Shown in pieces: positions 11,795-23,463 of a DNA stretch of 64,000 nt (the stretch's first letter is position 1; each line of letters starts with the position of its first letter). Where the stretch lies: the NCBI GenBank assembly GCA_007644065.1, contig VJWN01000005.1:1054001-1118000 (forward strand), in the 5' to 3' direction. The notes under the pieces were generated by a model, which did not search any database, was not told the origin of the DNA, and saw only the letters and a program-made list of their open reading frames with translations. Position numbers and translations under genes: made by a program. This DNA comes from Margaritispora aquatica (Eukaryota > Ascomycota > Leotiomycetes > Helotiales > Discinellaceae).

Positions 11795-13139
11795 ATGGCA
11801 AACGCTGAATCTAGTGTTAGTGGTAGCGATGGCAAAACTGGACCTAATACCAATTCTGGCCTGTCGCGACACCTCTCATTGTCGTCCAAAACGATACACG
11901 CAGATGACTATCTCAATCGTGGAACAGATGTCGCACCTCCATTGCATGTCTCCACCACATTTCGATACAATAGAGATCCAGATGCCTTAAAGGTCATAGC
12001 CGAGCTCGATGTCAGTACAATAATAAAACAATTTATATGCTTTGCCGCAAATCAGCTGATTCTTTTAGGCGGAGAATCCCTATGACGGACACATCTATTC
12101 TCGTTACAGCACACCTAATACCACTCGCCTCGAGGCCATTCTCTCGGATATCCTTAAAGGTCCTACATTGACTTACTCATCCGGCTTAAGTGCATTCCAT
12201 GCTCTTCTAGTTTTCTTAAATCCGAAGCAAGTCTCTATTGGGGATGGCTACCATGGATGTCATGGGGTGCTTAAAATCCACCAAAAGCTTACCGGCGTCA
12301 AGTTGTTGGGCCTGGACTGCGCAGTTGAGGAGCTCAATGCTGGTGATATTGTGCATATCGAGACACCGTTAAATCCCACCGGCGAAGCAACCAACTTGGC
12401 GGCCTTTGCCGAAAAAGCCCACTCTCGAGGTGCAATTTTGACAGTTGATGCAACATTCGGGCCACCACCATTGCAGGACCCATTCCTTTGGGGAGCTGAT
12501 ATCGTTATGCACAGTGGAACGAAATACATTGGTGGACACTCAGACATGCTTTGTGGTATCCTAGCTGTTAACCCTATACGAGCTAAGGAGGGATGGTACG
12601 CTAAGCTTTACGAGGAGAGACAGTTCTTGGGAAGTGTTATGGGTTCTATGGAGGGTTGGTTAGGTGTCAGAAGTGTCCGAACACTGGAGGTCAGAGTCGA
12701 AAGACAGGCATACAATGTTACAAAGCTGGTTACGTGGCTCAATGATGCTTTACATTCGAAGGGCGAGTCTTCGTCTGATAACCAATTGGTACAAGAAGTG
12801 CTGGCGAAAGTAGAGCACGCCAGTCTCCAAGAAGCAGATATCAAAGATGGTTGGCTTTTGAAGCAAATGCCAAATGGGTTTGGACCGGTGTTCTCAATCA
12901 CCATGAAGGAACAGACATTCGCTCGTAGATTACCTAGCAAGCTTCACTTATTTCATCATGCAACCAGCCTGGGTGGAGTCGAGAGCTTGATTGAATGGCG
13001 GACCATGACGGACTCGAAAGTTGACACGAGGTTGTTGAGAGTTAGCATTGGACTTGAGGGCTGGGAGGATCTACGAGATGATTTGCTACAAGGCTTTAGA
13101 GCTGTGTACGAAGAGCTGCAGCAGTCTTTGAAGAAATAG
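11795..13139 (+). CDS. Cys/Met-metabolism PLP-dependent enzyme (cystathionine synthase/lyase-like)
   Basis: Exons 11795-12010 and 12069-13139 give 428 residues. Features of the trans-sulfuration family are present: the [13 protein letters not shown] segment that binds the cofactor phosphate from the neighbouring subunit, the cofactor Asp in VDATFG (about residue 199) and the Schiff-base Lys in [12 protein letters not shown] (about 224). The protein is shorter than fungal cystathionine gamma-synthases of the Str2/Met-7 type (over 540 residues) and closer to bacterial enzymes and to the poorly characterised yeast YHR112C; the exact reaction among gamma-synthase, beta-lyase and gamma-lyase cannot be settled by reading. 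No targeting peptide is obvious, so it is probably cytosolic. The first in-frame ATG is used. Confidence 0.9.
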
Positions 13140-13693
13140 ATGGTGATTATTAGCAGCTTTCGAGCTGCTTGTGTGGCGGATTGCAAATATCATCTGTTGC
13201 TTAATATCCTAGAAAGTATCAAACTATGAGAACGCTTCCCAAGAGGATTAATTTCCCAGATCCTATAACAAGCGGTAAACTCCGATATAATATTATTCAA
13301 CGGCCGATCCCGTAGATATTTGAAGTTCACTGTTCTTTGAAACAATTGATTTATGGAATCAAACTTCGAAAGCGTTTAGGCAGCCCCCACTTATGGAAAT
13401 GACTAACTAATCACTGCTGCCTTGCATTCTCAATATTGGTCTCACTTGCTCTTCATGTACAGCAAAGTTTAGACCGCAATTATAAAGATAACTCTGTTGC
13501 CACTTTAGAGGTTGCATTGACTCGATAGTCTATAATATACCATGAACAATAGCCACTAATTTCCTCACCAAATCAACCAGATTCTTATCATCCAACAGCA
13601 AATTAAGGCATTGCGCTCAGAGACTCGGCTCAACACCTCATATCCCAAGAAAAACATTCAACTTTGCTAGACCCACTCATTCCGCAAGCCAGA
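13140..13693. other. Intergenic region
   Basis: About 550 AT-rich bases between two plus-strand genes. No gene, repeat or RNA structure was recognised. The last 80 bases before the MOSC start are rich in C and A, typical of a leader. Confidence 0.5.
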
Positions 13694-14389
13694 ATGTTAT
13701 TCTCAGCCGCTAACTTCACTGCGCTCTTCACCAGCTTCCTGGTAGCGCTCCTCGGCTATCTGCTCACCACCTACTTCCAACCCAAAACAACCAAACTGTC
13801 ACTCAAAACAGGCAGCGTCCTCTCGGTCTCTAAATCGGCGAAGCATGAATTCTCTAAAGAAACTGAGGATTCAATCACCCTCATAGCTGGGCTTGGCGTG
13901 GAAGGCGATTCTCACTTCGGCGTTGACGACCAGCATCTCTACCGCCGTGTTGGACCAGGTCCTTACGGTCCAAATCTGAGACAGGTACACCTTATGCACA
14001 GCGAGCTATTTGATGAGTTTAGAGTTAAGGATGAGAGTGGTGGGAACTATGAGGTTCAGCCTGGCGATTTGGGAGAGAATGTCACGACTAAAGGCCTAAA
14101 TATTTTAGGACTAGGAGAGGGAACGAAGTTGCATTTTATCAACCATGGAGAGGTAATGGAAGGTGAACATGCTGTTGTCAGGGTTACGGGTTTGAGGAAT
14201 CCGTGTCATCAGATCAGCAAGTTTAAGAAAGGATTGCAGGAGCGTTGTGTGGTTAGAGATGGGGAGAGGAAGATCGTGGAAAGGAAAGCGGGAATTATGT
14301 CTGTGGTTGAGATTGGAGGTGTTGTAAGAAAAGGGGCGAAGATTGTGGTGGAGTCTCCAGAGGTGTATAGGGAATTGCTGCAGGTTTGA
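13694..14389 (+). CDS. Membrane-anchored MOSC domain protein
   Basis: A single exon of 231 residues. Residues 5-27 form one hydrophobic segment (LFTSFLVALLGYLLT core), predicted as an N-terminal membrane anchor. The rest is a MOSC domain: GLGVEGDSHFG near its start and GLRNPCHQISKF with the conserved Cys near the end. MOSC domains are found in molybdenum cofactor sulfurases and in the amidoxime-reducing mARC proteins, where the Cys carries sulfur or coordinates molybdenum. Here the domain stands alone, without the beta-barrel partner, resembling bacterial YiiM-type proteins with an added anchor. The substrate is unknown. The frame is open upstream to 13664 but the first ATG is 13694. Confidence 0.85.
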   Translation: MLFSAANFTALFTSFLVALLGYLLTTYFQPKTTKLSLKTGSVLSVSKSAKHEFSKETEDSITLIAGLGVEGDSHFGVDDQHLYRRVGPGPYGPNLRQVHLMHSELFDEFRVKDESGGNYEVQPGDLGENVTTKGLNILGLGEGTKLHFINHGEVMEGEHAVVRVTGLRNPCHQISKFKKGLQERCVVRDGERKIVERKAGIMSVVEIGGVVRKGAKIVVESPEVYRELLQV

Positions 14390-15378
14390 TGTGATAAAAA
14401 AAGTTTATTCTTTCTTTTGAGGATTGATGAGTTATCTGCTTGGGCTACTTTAGATTTGCCGCCTATGTTAAGCTGTATTTGCAGTCATGAGAAGTGGTGG
14501 TCTATGTTCGCTCCTCTTGAAATTATTCTTTGCATATTCTGTCATTCATACGTCAGCTTTTTGGATCTCTTATCTATGTTCTTCCATAATTTTCCGGAAT
14601 GGCTGTGAACTACAGTTGTAAAGCCTTTGCTACCATGAACTTTATCATAAGACCTCTTCAGTCGTAGATCTGTAATAGGCCGTCCAATCCTGAGTTCTAA
14701 CCAACCTTTATATCATGTTTGGATTATAAAGTGATTGTAACTTAAGATTTCTCGTAGAGATTTGTAACTGTTCAGAGGATCAAGCATGGTTGGAGATTGA
14801 AATTGAAACCGGCCCCATGTCTCTGCGGCAGACCAAGCAATATACACATCCAAAAGAAGAGAAAATCCCAAGAAAAACACTCGATGGGACTTGGCAACAC
14901 AGCAGATAACTACATTTGAGAATAAAGGATATGGCTAACGGAGCAACACACTTGGAGTCACTCTCGCTTCGTTTCAAAGAAGTCGATTCTCCAGAGATAT
15001 CAAAGAGCGCATTAAAAGATGAATTTCAGTACATTGTCAACCACGCAACTCTTTTTGAAACAGATGGACGGCATGCAGTGAAAGCAACATTTCAAATTTG
15101 TCCATAGAATGTGTGAGAAGGAATGGAACATTGAGGCTCAACGATTTCGAATTCGAATTCAATTAGTCAGCATCGCAAAAAGGGGGCTAGGCCAATTACG
15201 GTAATTCGAACACAAGCTTCATATCGCGAACTTTCTGTCGCGAAATCCCAGCCCAGACTATCTATCACGACCTACCCAACAACGCCTCCAGCTCCAACAC
15301 CTTCACAGACAGGCGCAACGCTACCGATTAACCCAACCATCCGAATCTCAGTCCACGAACGCAAATACAAGCCTCATA
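14390..15378. other. Intergenic region
   Basis: About 990 AT-rich bases between the MOSC gene and U2AF. A 58-codon frame at 14931-15107 is the only candidate; it has no recognisable features and was not accepted. The final 150 bases are C/A-rich and probably form the U2AF leader. Confidence 0.5.
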
Positions 15379-16077
15379 ATGGCCAACTACCTCGCCAGCA
15401 TCTTTGGCACCGAAGCCGACAAAGTCAACTGCTCGTTCTACTACAAAATCGGCGCCTGCCGCCACGGCGACCGCTGCTCGCGGAAGCACGTCAAGCCCTC
15501 GTACTCGCAGACGATCCTGCTGCCCAACCTGTACCAGAACCCGGCGTACGACCCCAAGATCAAGATGAACGCCAGTCAGCTGCAGAACCACTTTGATGCC
15601 TTCTACGAGGACTTCTGGTGCGAGATGTGCAAGTTCGGCGAGATCGAGGAGGTGGTTGTGTGTGATAACAATAACGAGTATGTCCTTTCCTTCCCTCCTA
15701 ATAGTTTAAGTGGTCAGGCGTGAGAGCTCTGCTAACAAGACAATAGCCATCTGATCGGCAATGTGTATGCGCGATTCAAGTATGAAGACTCCGCCCAAAA
15801 GGCCTCCGATGCACTCAATTCTCGCTGGTACGCCGCGCGCCCCATCTACTGCGAGCTGTCGCCCGTCACGGATTTCCGCGAGGCTTGTTGTCGGCTGAAC
15901 AGTGGCGAGGGGTGTGTCCGAGGCGGATTCTGCAATTTCATTCACAGGAAGAACCCCAGCGCGGAATTGGAGCGGGAGCTGGAGTTGAGCACGAAGAAGT
16001 GGTTGAGGCTGAGGGGCAGAGATGAGAGATCTCAGTCCAGGAGTCCTAGCCCGGAACCTACGAGGAAGCGATTCTAG
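15379..16077 (+). CDS. Splicing factor U2AF small subunit (U2AF23/35)
   Basis: Exons 15379-15677 and 15747-16077 give 209 residues, close to fission yeast U2AF23 (216). The order is standard: first CCCH finger (about residues 18-40, CSFYYKIGACRHGDRCSRKH), an RRM-like U2AF homology motif (about 45-145) and a second CCCH finger (about 149-172, CRLNSGEGCVRGGFCNFIH), then a short Arg/Ser tail with SRSPSPEP. The protein recognises the AG at 3' splice sites together with the large subunit and recruits U2 snRNP in the nucleus. The family usually has the same MANYLASIFGTEADKVNCSF start, which fixes the start codon. Confidence 0.97.
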
Positions 16078-16560
16078 AGAGTGAATGGGGATTATCTAGC
16101 GGTAGAGAGAAGAGACGTTAGATGATGGTCAAGATCGAACCGATGAGTTTTCCTCAGAGTGGCGTAGGGCATTGTATGTGTTACAAAATGGTGGCGATGT
16201 TTGGCGTTCAGGTTCTTATTCACTTTGCCTCTCCATATGAAGAGGGAGCAACATGTATCAACAAGTCAGAAAGCTTAGAAAATCTGGCGGGTAGTAAACT
16301 CGCTCATCTGAGGCGAGAAAATGTCATAAACCTCTTGATATAAGAATTTCTTGCAAAACTCATTGGTATGTAACCTCTTTACGCAGGGCTCATTAATGCA
16401 ACAATTCGCAACCGGCTCAAATCACAACGCCAGCCTTTCTTTCTAAGGTAGTTATGCCCCCACCTCCGTCTCCAGATCTCCATCCAGATCGAATCCAGCC
16501 CAACCCAGTCCAGTCCCCATTTTCATCCCAATATTCCGAATTCCATCTATGTGATCTCGC
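16078..16560. other. Convergent intergenic spacer
   Basis: About 480 bases between the 3' ends of U2AF (plus) and the Osh gene (minus). No gene seen. The plus-strand frame beginning at 16454 overlaps the last Osh exon and is its shadow. Confidence 0.5.
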
Positions 16561-18570
16561 TTATCCCTCAGCATCGACAAACTCGTCAATACTGGAAGTA
16601 TCAGTGTCATGTCTCTTCAATTTACTATCGGCGGCACTAGCTGCAGGAAGACTGTCTTTCATGTCGCTGTGGAAATCGATCAGAGCGCCTTGTTGTGGAG
16701 TGCCTGTCGACTTCAAGATTTGTTCGATATCTGGCAATGGCTGGCTTCCCTCATTTGCTGCATGTGCAGATGGAAGCTCCGGTGGCGAGATACCCTTTGG
16801 TGCTGCACTAGTCGTCTGGCTGAAGTCAACCAGATCATTCTCCTTCCCAGCAGCTACTAGGTGAATTTCTGGAACAGATTGTGATGGAGCTGGTGCCTTA
16901 GCACTTCCATCGGTTGACTCGATGGGATGATGAGGTGGAATATGATTCTTCTCTGTGTTTTTCTGACCGCGAAGAATTGGTGTTATCGCTAGAATCTGCT
17001 CCGTCTGTTTATCGGGAGTTGTTGCGTCACTATTTAAATTAGTATTAAATTCGCTTATTTCACACACCAAACTCACATGTTAGCATTCAATATCCAGTCC
17101 AGATCTTCCTCTCCCTCATCTGCACCGCCTGGCCCGCCTTGAACCTGTCTGAATAATCTCGGGTGCCAGTCTACACCTTCTTCAATCCTCCTTGCAGCTT
17201 CGTCTCTTTGCATATCCTCAATTATGGTCTTCTCGTCGGTAGCTACGACATGGTTACGTTCCTTCACCGCTTGAGCTGTCTTGTACCATAGTTTTTGCGA
17301 TTCGCGCTCTTCTTGCTCCTCAAGTGGTCTCGCTATTGGCGGAGTATGCCTTGCTTTGGTAGCATTGAACAGCACTTCTTTTTTCCCAGTCTGTTCAAGA
17401 ATTAACTAAAGTATGTAGCCTCGTGGATTTTTGTGCCCTACCTTTTTATCGACGATGATCATCTCACCATTCCACATACCAGAAAGCTCGTATAATACAT
17501 CTCCAGTAACGTCGTTCTTAATGAAACCACCAATTGCGTTGTACGTACCACCGAAATAGCCTTTTGTCTTGAACTCAATGTCTGCTGTCAGACCTAGTTC
17601 CGGGCATCTAACATAGCTGTGGTCGCCCAGTTCATATTTCATTTTCCCGAACAGAATGCCCCGTGCGTACATATTTGGCTGGGTAAGAATGTACCGTTCT
17701 CCCTTAGGACTATTCCCTCGATTTAAAAATCGCAGTATGGCGATACCCTCCATCAAACTGGCCGCAGAGTTTCCAAGAAACCTGCTTCGCGGTTTCAGAC
17801 ATCCATCGATTCGGATATGATGCTCAGGTGCCATATAAAAATAGCTTGACTTGGGAGGGTGGTGCGAGGTTTGTTCCGAGATATAGTAGCCCTTAGTCTT
17901 GTCTGGAAATTCCCAATAACAAGTAAAAGTTTCGCCTAGAATTGGATTTAATGGTTTTTTGACTCCTCTGCGAAAGCGTCAGTAGCTATATATTGCGTTG
18001 GAAAAACAACGCCGTACGGTGGTTTGATGTGCCATCCACTCAGATAGAATTTCACTACCGAGACAAATCTTTCCACAGGATCCTCAACGTCGGGCATAGG
18101 GAGTAGTGTTTCCGGATGCGCCATAAAACTATCGCCCGTCAGCCTCTCCAGCTTCCACTTCTTCCAGCCTATCCGTCTTTGCAAAGACATACTTGGTGAT
18201 TCTCTCCAGCATACTCCTAGGCTCCAGGATGAAAGTCGGCAGCACAACTCTACTCAGATCCGCGCCAGGCCTCAGCTGCGAGATGATATGTGAAAGCACT
18301 GTGGTTCCCAAGTATCAGCAGCATGCTCTTCCTCCAGATTGATGCTTCCACACACCATTCCCCTGATCCGGCTCAACAACAGTTTCGTCTTCTTCGCCAT
18401 TGGATCTGCTCTCGTCGACTGAGCTCCTATTGCCTGCTTCCTGCCGTTAGCACTCATCTCATTCTCCTCCAGAACCACCCTCATATGTTTCCATATCTAT
18501 GGTGCTACAAAGCAAAGTATATGTACATACTTGCCGCAGAGGCACGTCGATGACCAGTAAGACTGACCAT
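16561..18570 (-). CDS. Oxysterol-binding protein homologue, Osh6/Osh7 type
   Basis: Seven exons on the minus strand: 18570-18531, 18433-18356, 18298-18193, 18128-18018, 17967-17442, 17390-17077, 17029-16561, giving 547 residues; all phases close and introns are 49-97 bp. The ligand-binding barrel has the OSBP fingerprint EQTSHHPP (His147-His148) and the Osh6/7 hallmarks [30 protein letters not shown] and ARGILFGKM. There is no PH domain, ankyrin repeat or membrane segment. Yeast Osh6 and Osh7 carry phosphatidylserine from the endoplasmic reticulum to the plasma membrane in exchange for PI4P. After the conserved WHPRLF region a Ser/Pro-rich tail of about 140 residues is added. The start was chosen because the 13-codon first exon splices in phase to the conserved frame; longer open frames near 18484 are out of frame with it. 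Confidence 0.93.
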
Positions 18571-19711
18571 CTTCGCAGATCTGCCGAAGGTTCCGTATGT
18601 GGATTTTCTCGTATACTAAGGTATTCGAGGAGGAGTACTTGATGGGGAAAGAAGGCGCAGTGTCTAAGTCAAAGCAGAAGTTGACGTTTTGAAGGTACCA
18701 GGCGTATTGGTGTTGAAGCTCCAAGAAATATGGTACGCAGGGAGAGGCGGCGGGGTGGGTTCTTCGCTGATCCGGTGCAGACAAGAAAAATGACGTGGGC
18801 ACGTTGCTGGTCTGTGGGGAAGCAGCCTACAGTATAAAATGCTTGAAAATTTCTCAAATCCAGAACTATCTACCGAATGGTTGATTGTGATTGGAAATGT
18901 TACGGTACTTTTTGGAGTAAACCGTTCCCGTATATCCCAGTTAGATACTTATACCACCAAAGTGAATGTGTAGCATATTTACTTGTACCTAGAAGTATTA
19001 GTTATTTATGGGTTGAGTGAGATGAGTTGTTCATGTTTGCGCTCGTATGCCGTAGCCTTCGTAAAAACAAACCCCTCACATCCACATCCACCCACCCCTC
19101 CAGCATGCTTGTAGATGCTCGGTCTCAAAACATTCCGCTCCGAAGCTCGTCCACTGATCGAAATTCACCAAGCGAAAACAAAACAAGTTCATCTCAAGGT
19201 AAGGTACCTTAGACTTTGTGACAGCTAGCCAAAATATACCTAGATATCTACTTTATAAGTCTTCACAAGGTTTAAGTTACGGTGGCTATTAATTTGATGT
19301 GAGAATTACAGTCAATACATATCAACTTCCATATTTATCAGACCTAGCAACTAGGAAATAATCCAAATGCAGTAAATCTAGCTTCCATTCATTCATAAAG
19401 TATTACATTTCATGACAAGTATTATGTATAGTGGACAACTTCTGATCCATGCTCAATTATGCTCTTCGTCTCTCTCTGTGTCTAGTATCGGCAGTCAGAG
19501 CCCCATACTGTTCGGCTCAGCTGGATGTATAAACAAGGCCAAGCCTAGCGATAATTCCCACCCATCATATCCGTGTACTCCTCCCATCCTAAAATACAAA
19601 CAGGAGGCCGTTGGGAAAAGCCAACACAACCGTTTCAAACGCCAAAGACTTTTGATCAAAAATGAAATTCGTTGCTGTGCGATGCATAATTGGAGAAATT
19701 AATCACTGCGC
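18571..19711. other. Intergenic region
   Basis: About 1.1 kb between the Osh start and the 3' end of the TRP-like gene, both minus strand. Short frames on both strands show no family features. It should hold the Osh promoter close to 18571-18900 and the TRP-like gene's 3' region near 19400-19711. Confidence 0.5.
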
Positions 19712-22700
19712 TCACTGGCGATTATGCTCTATTGAGGATGTCCCGCTGTGTCGTTCATCAACTACTTCGGCCGAGCTGCCTTGGTACTGATTCTCAGAGG
19801 GATTGATGGTTCGAATAGCGTGATTGACATGGCCTAGACTCGTCGGCCGATTCACAGAGGACCCCGATACTGAGTGCCCGAGTGATGGCTCCGTTACTCC
19901 AGAACGAGTTGAAATATCAGACTGGCGCTTTCTCGAGGAATTCGTTCGCTCGAAGGGCATCCTAGAAGAGCTATCCACCGAAGCTTGCATGCGGTGCGAG
20001 CGAAGCATATCTAGGTTACTCCTACTTATGTCCATACTGTGCGATTTCCTTCTGGAGCTCTTTCGGGGCACAGATGGTGTTTTGGATAGCATTCTGTTCG
20101 GAACATCTGGTGGTAGCGACTGCTCTACATCTCGAACCCGCCGTGAGCTAGCTCGTGAGGTTGCCTTTGATGGAAATCGACTCGGTAGTTCAATCCCTCC
20201 TCCAGGAATATCAAGATTAGAGAGATTTGGTGCCTGTTCAGATATCCTTGGTACATTGTAATAATCATCATCTTCTTCGCCTTCATCTTCATCTGATTCC
20301 AAAGGACTAACTAAGGCATCTTCTGTATCGTGCCCAAGATTCCCTGCTGCCAGTCCTTGAGTGTCAAGTAAATTTGACGCAGAAGGAGCAGCACCAAAAG
20401 GTTCGTCATCGTCTGAATCGATAGGACCGTTGCGTGTTGCACCTGTCGCAATAGGAATGCCTTCTGGGGGAGATTCCACTCCCAATCTATTCCTGGGCCC
20501 CGGTGGCATCCGAGAGCTCCGAACAACTTCGAATCCTTTGCCCTTCTCCTTTGTCTTACCTCCGAATAATCCCTTGAACCATCCAGCGGCTGAAGCTGGA
20601 ATTCCTGTAGGATCGGCAGGTCCCGTCTTGATCCTTCGACTCGGAATATTGGCATTGAGTGCCGGCCCACGAACTCCATAATAGAAATCAACTTCACGGG
20701 TAGTATAATCCGCCTGAGTGCGTCTAGGTTCATTTGGGCTGCCGTCTAACGCAAGCGGTGGCTCGATAGGCGTAGTTCGACCGGATATCGAAGGTCCCTC
20801 TTCAAGCTGTTCAGGTGAACCAATGTCGGCTTGACTCATGCGCTTCTTGCCCCAGTCTCCACTTGTCCATGAACCTCTGCTCCTCGCTCCTGGTGAATAT
20901 GCCTCCAACGTTGGCCTTCGGAAGCGTGGTGGACGATAATAAGGATCACTAGTTTCAGCAGTCGCCAGTCCTAATATGGGACCACGATTTCTACCGAGAC
21001 CTGATGGGGCAGCAGCTGACGGCAAAAAAGAGAAAGAACTGGCCTCTCCTGGTGTGCTTGGCGTATAGGAGCCCTGCGCGCTTCCAAGTTGATGTGACGG
21101 GATTGCGCCAAAAGCATCAACAGAATCGAGGCCCATGCTTTGCCTATTGAGAAGTACACCTGCACTGCCAGCAGACTGACTGCGTAGTCTACCGTTGTCT
21201 AGGATGTATGATTTTCGGTCGTTCTCTGTATCCAAGATAGCGGCGTTTGACAATTGACTTTGTCTAGAGACATCGCGACGCGGTAAACGTCTAGACAATT
21301 GTCGCATACCAAACACCTTAACAAGACCGCCTCTGGTTGCGCCGCTCTCATCCCCACCGGCACCGGCTAAGCGAGCAGCAACTTCCACAACTGTTTGCAG
21401 GGCATTGAGCATGAAACCACAGATCAATACAATGGCATGCATCAAAAGAATAGCATATCCAATCCAGCCTTTCGGTCCTTCAGTAACACCAAGGGAAGGT
21501 GCGAATGATATCATAAGAAGGATTGTAGCAAACCTCAGAGCTGCAAAGAAGGTATGAAAGGCATTCATCGAGGTTGGAGAATGGAATGGGCGAAATGCGT
21601 GGAGTGTGAGGACAGTGATCACCTCGCAAATCGCGAGCAGAACAAGTTGTGCTATCCCAGAAGGTTGAATAGCTCCAATCGCAACGCCTCTCAAGAACGT
21701 AAGAAAGTATGGAATTAAAGCAAATGGTGCTGCGTCATCTGAATAAGTATTGTAAAGAGAGCCGTATTTGAGAAGCGTTCCCAGATCGTCAAAGAGAACG
21801 GATTTTGGTCGAGTACTCGCAATTTTCCATAAGAGCAAGGCAGCGAAACCGAAAATGACTAGCAGCATTAGGATTGTACATGCTATCACAGCTGGAGGCG
21901 ATCCAGAAATGACCACCAGTTGAAACATCGTGAGGGCAACCATTGGCAATAAAAAGTAGTTGAAAGCAATCCGGATGACATTGCCGAAGGAGAAAGGAAA
22001 GTTTTTAGCTCTTAGGTCTTCTTCCTGGCTATTTTTGACGTGTCGATAGATCCAGCGGACGAAGAACCCAATTTGAATGGCAACCACCACAGCAGCCAGA
22101 ATCGCCATGAGCCATATGGCCATGCCAGCCCATACATCTCTCACCGAGCCCATGCCCACCAATTGTCGGTATCTGTCCATTCCGTAAGACCCATTGGTGA
22201 CATACATGCCATCTATCAAGCTGTTCGAGTATGTATTGCTAACGAAACTCTGATTGAACATTAGAGCGGACCAAGCTACTTTGCTGACTATTGGCTGGTA
22301 GAAACCTGGATAACTGAGGGAAAGACCGCCTGTTAAAGCCACAAATTGAATATATTGCAAGCAGTCTCCAAACCCTGGTGTAACTAAACGTAGAAGATCC
22401 GCGTCTCTGCCAAAATTAGTTGTCCATCTGAAGGTGTCTGTAGTACCCCACGGGCTGTAAATTGCGGCAAATGCTGTAGCAAAGGCAACGAATATGAGGA
22501 TCATGACTGGTATGTACTTGACAACCGCGCTCAGGTTCGTTCCAAGATCAGGCGTTATGCTTGCTGAGATGCAGCCGACAGGCGTAGCAGCATCATCTCC
22601 ATACTTGACGAGGATAGTTGCCGTGAACGAGGTGAAGGCATACGAGGAGTAGAAGTTGTTGGAAAACCCAAATGATGGGTAATCATGGGGATCAGTTCTG

Positions 22701-23463
22701 ACGGAGACGACATAGTTAGCATACAAATTCTAGAAACACAACCTAGCATGACTTACGAGTTGGTGAAGACTGGTGAAAGCGGGCATGCCGCACCATGCTC
22801 CAAAGCCCCACAAAATGCCTCCTCGTAGTTGTACGGTTGGTACGTCAGTACCGACACTTTACTATCAAGCGTTGTGTACTTCGCTACGGTTTCTGGGAAT
22901 GGGTTGTTGATGATTTTCCCGCCAGACATAGTCTGGTTCGGATTGTTCCAGTATCCCGTATCATTTTGGCTCGGTAGAACGTACTGTATCTTGCCTGTCG
23001 TCGAGCCAGCAACATTCGTGTAAACGGTCACGTTGAGGTTGTGAGTTGGGTCGCTTGTATTGAACACCGCGTTCACAAACATCGGGACAAGTTGAAGGTG
23101 CTTGGGAGCATCATTTTGGTATGACTCGGACAGACAGTTTTGGAACTCTATGAAGACGGCAGAAGCAGGTCTGATCCAGAGGCAAGTGATTATAACCAGC
23201 AGGTATCCAAGAGAAGAAGCAAAGATCGTGGGAGCTTGTCGTCTACGACCGGCCATCGAGGCTGTACCCGTTTGGGAGATCGAGTTGTATTGGAAGAGTC
23301 GGGTTTTCCAGGAGTTCGTTTCAATGATGCTGATGCGAGAACGTCCAACCTCCGCCATCTTGCTCCTGTCCGCAGACGACATCTTTATCTCCTCTCCTTC
23401 TTCATATCTGGTATGATCATGATCATCCGGTGTAGGGTGATCATGGAATCGAGTCCTTTCCAT
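19712..23463 (-). CDS. TRP-like calcium-related membrane protein (Flc/Spray/Pkd2 family)
   Basis: Exons 23463-22757 and 22697-19712 give up to 1230 residues. A signal peptide-like segment (LGYLLVIITCLWIRPASA) precedes a lumenal ML-like domain with several Asn-X-Ser/Thr sites, then about nine hydrophobic segments, then a Ser/Pro/Arg-rich cytosolic tail of roughly 500 residues. This is the architecture of yeast Flc proteins, Neurospora Spray and fission yeast Pkd2, which act in calcium homeostasis and cell-wall integrity. The start is uncertain: 23463 is the first ATG of the frame, but 23382 has a better context and 23256 (MAGRRRQ) would place the signal peptide at the very N-terminus, which fits the topology best. 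The intron has a TGCTAAC branch and CAG acceptor. Confidence 0.9.

Noticed and set aside
14931..15107. 58-codon frame before U2AF
   Set aside because: Starts with ATG but shows no family features, splice partner or codon pattern to support it.
18272..18484. 70-codon minus frame considered as the Osh start
   Set aside because: Out of phase with the conserved Osh frame; exons 18570-18531 and 18433-18356 join correctly and use another frame over the same bases.
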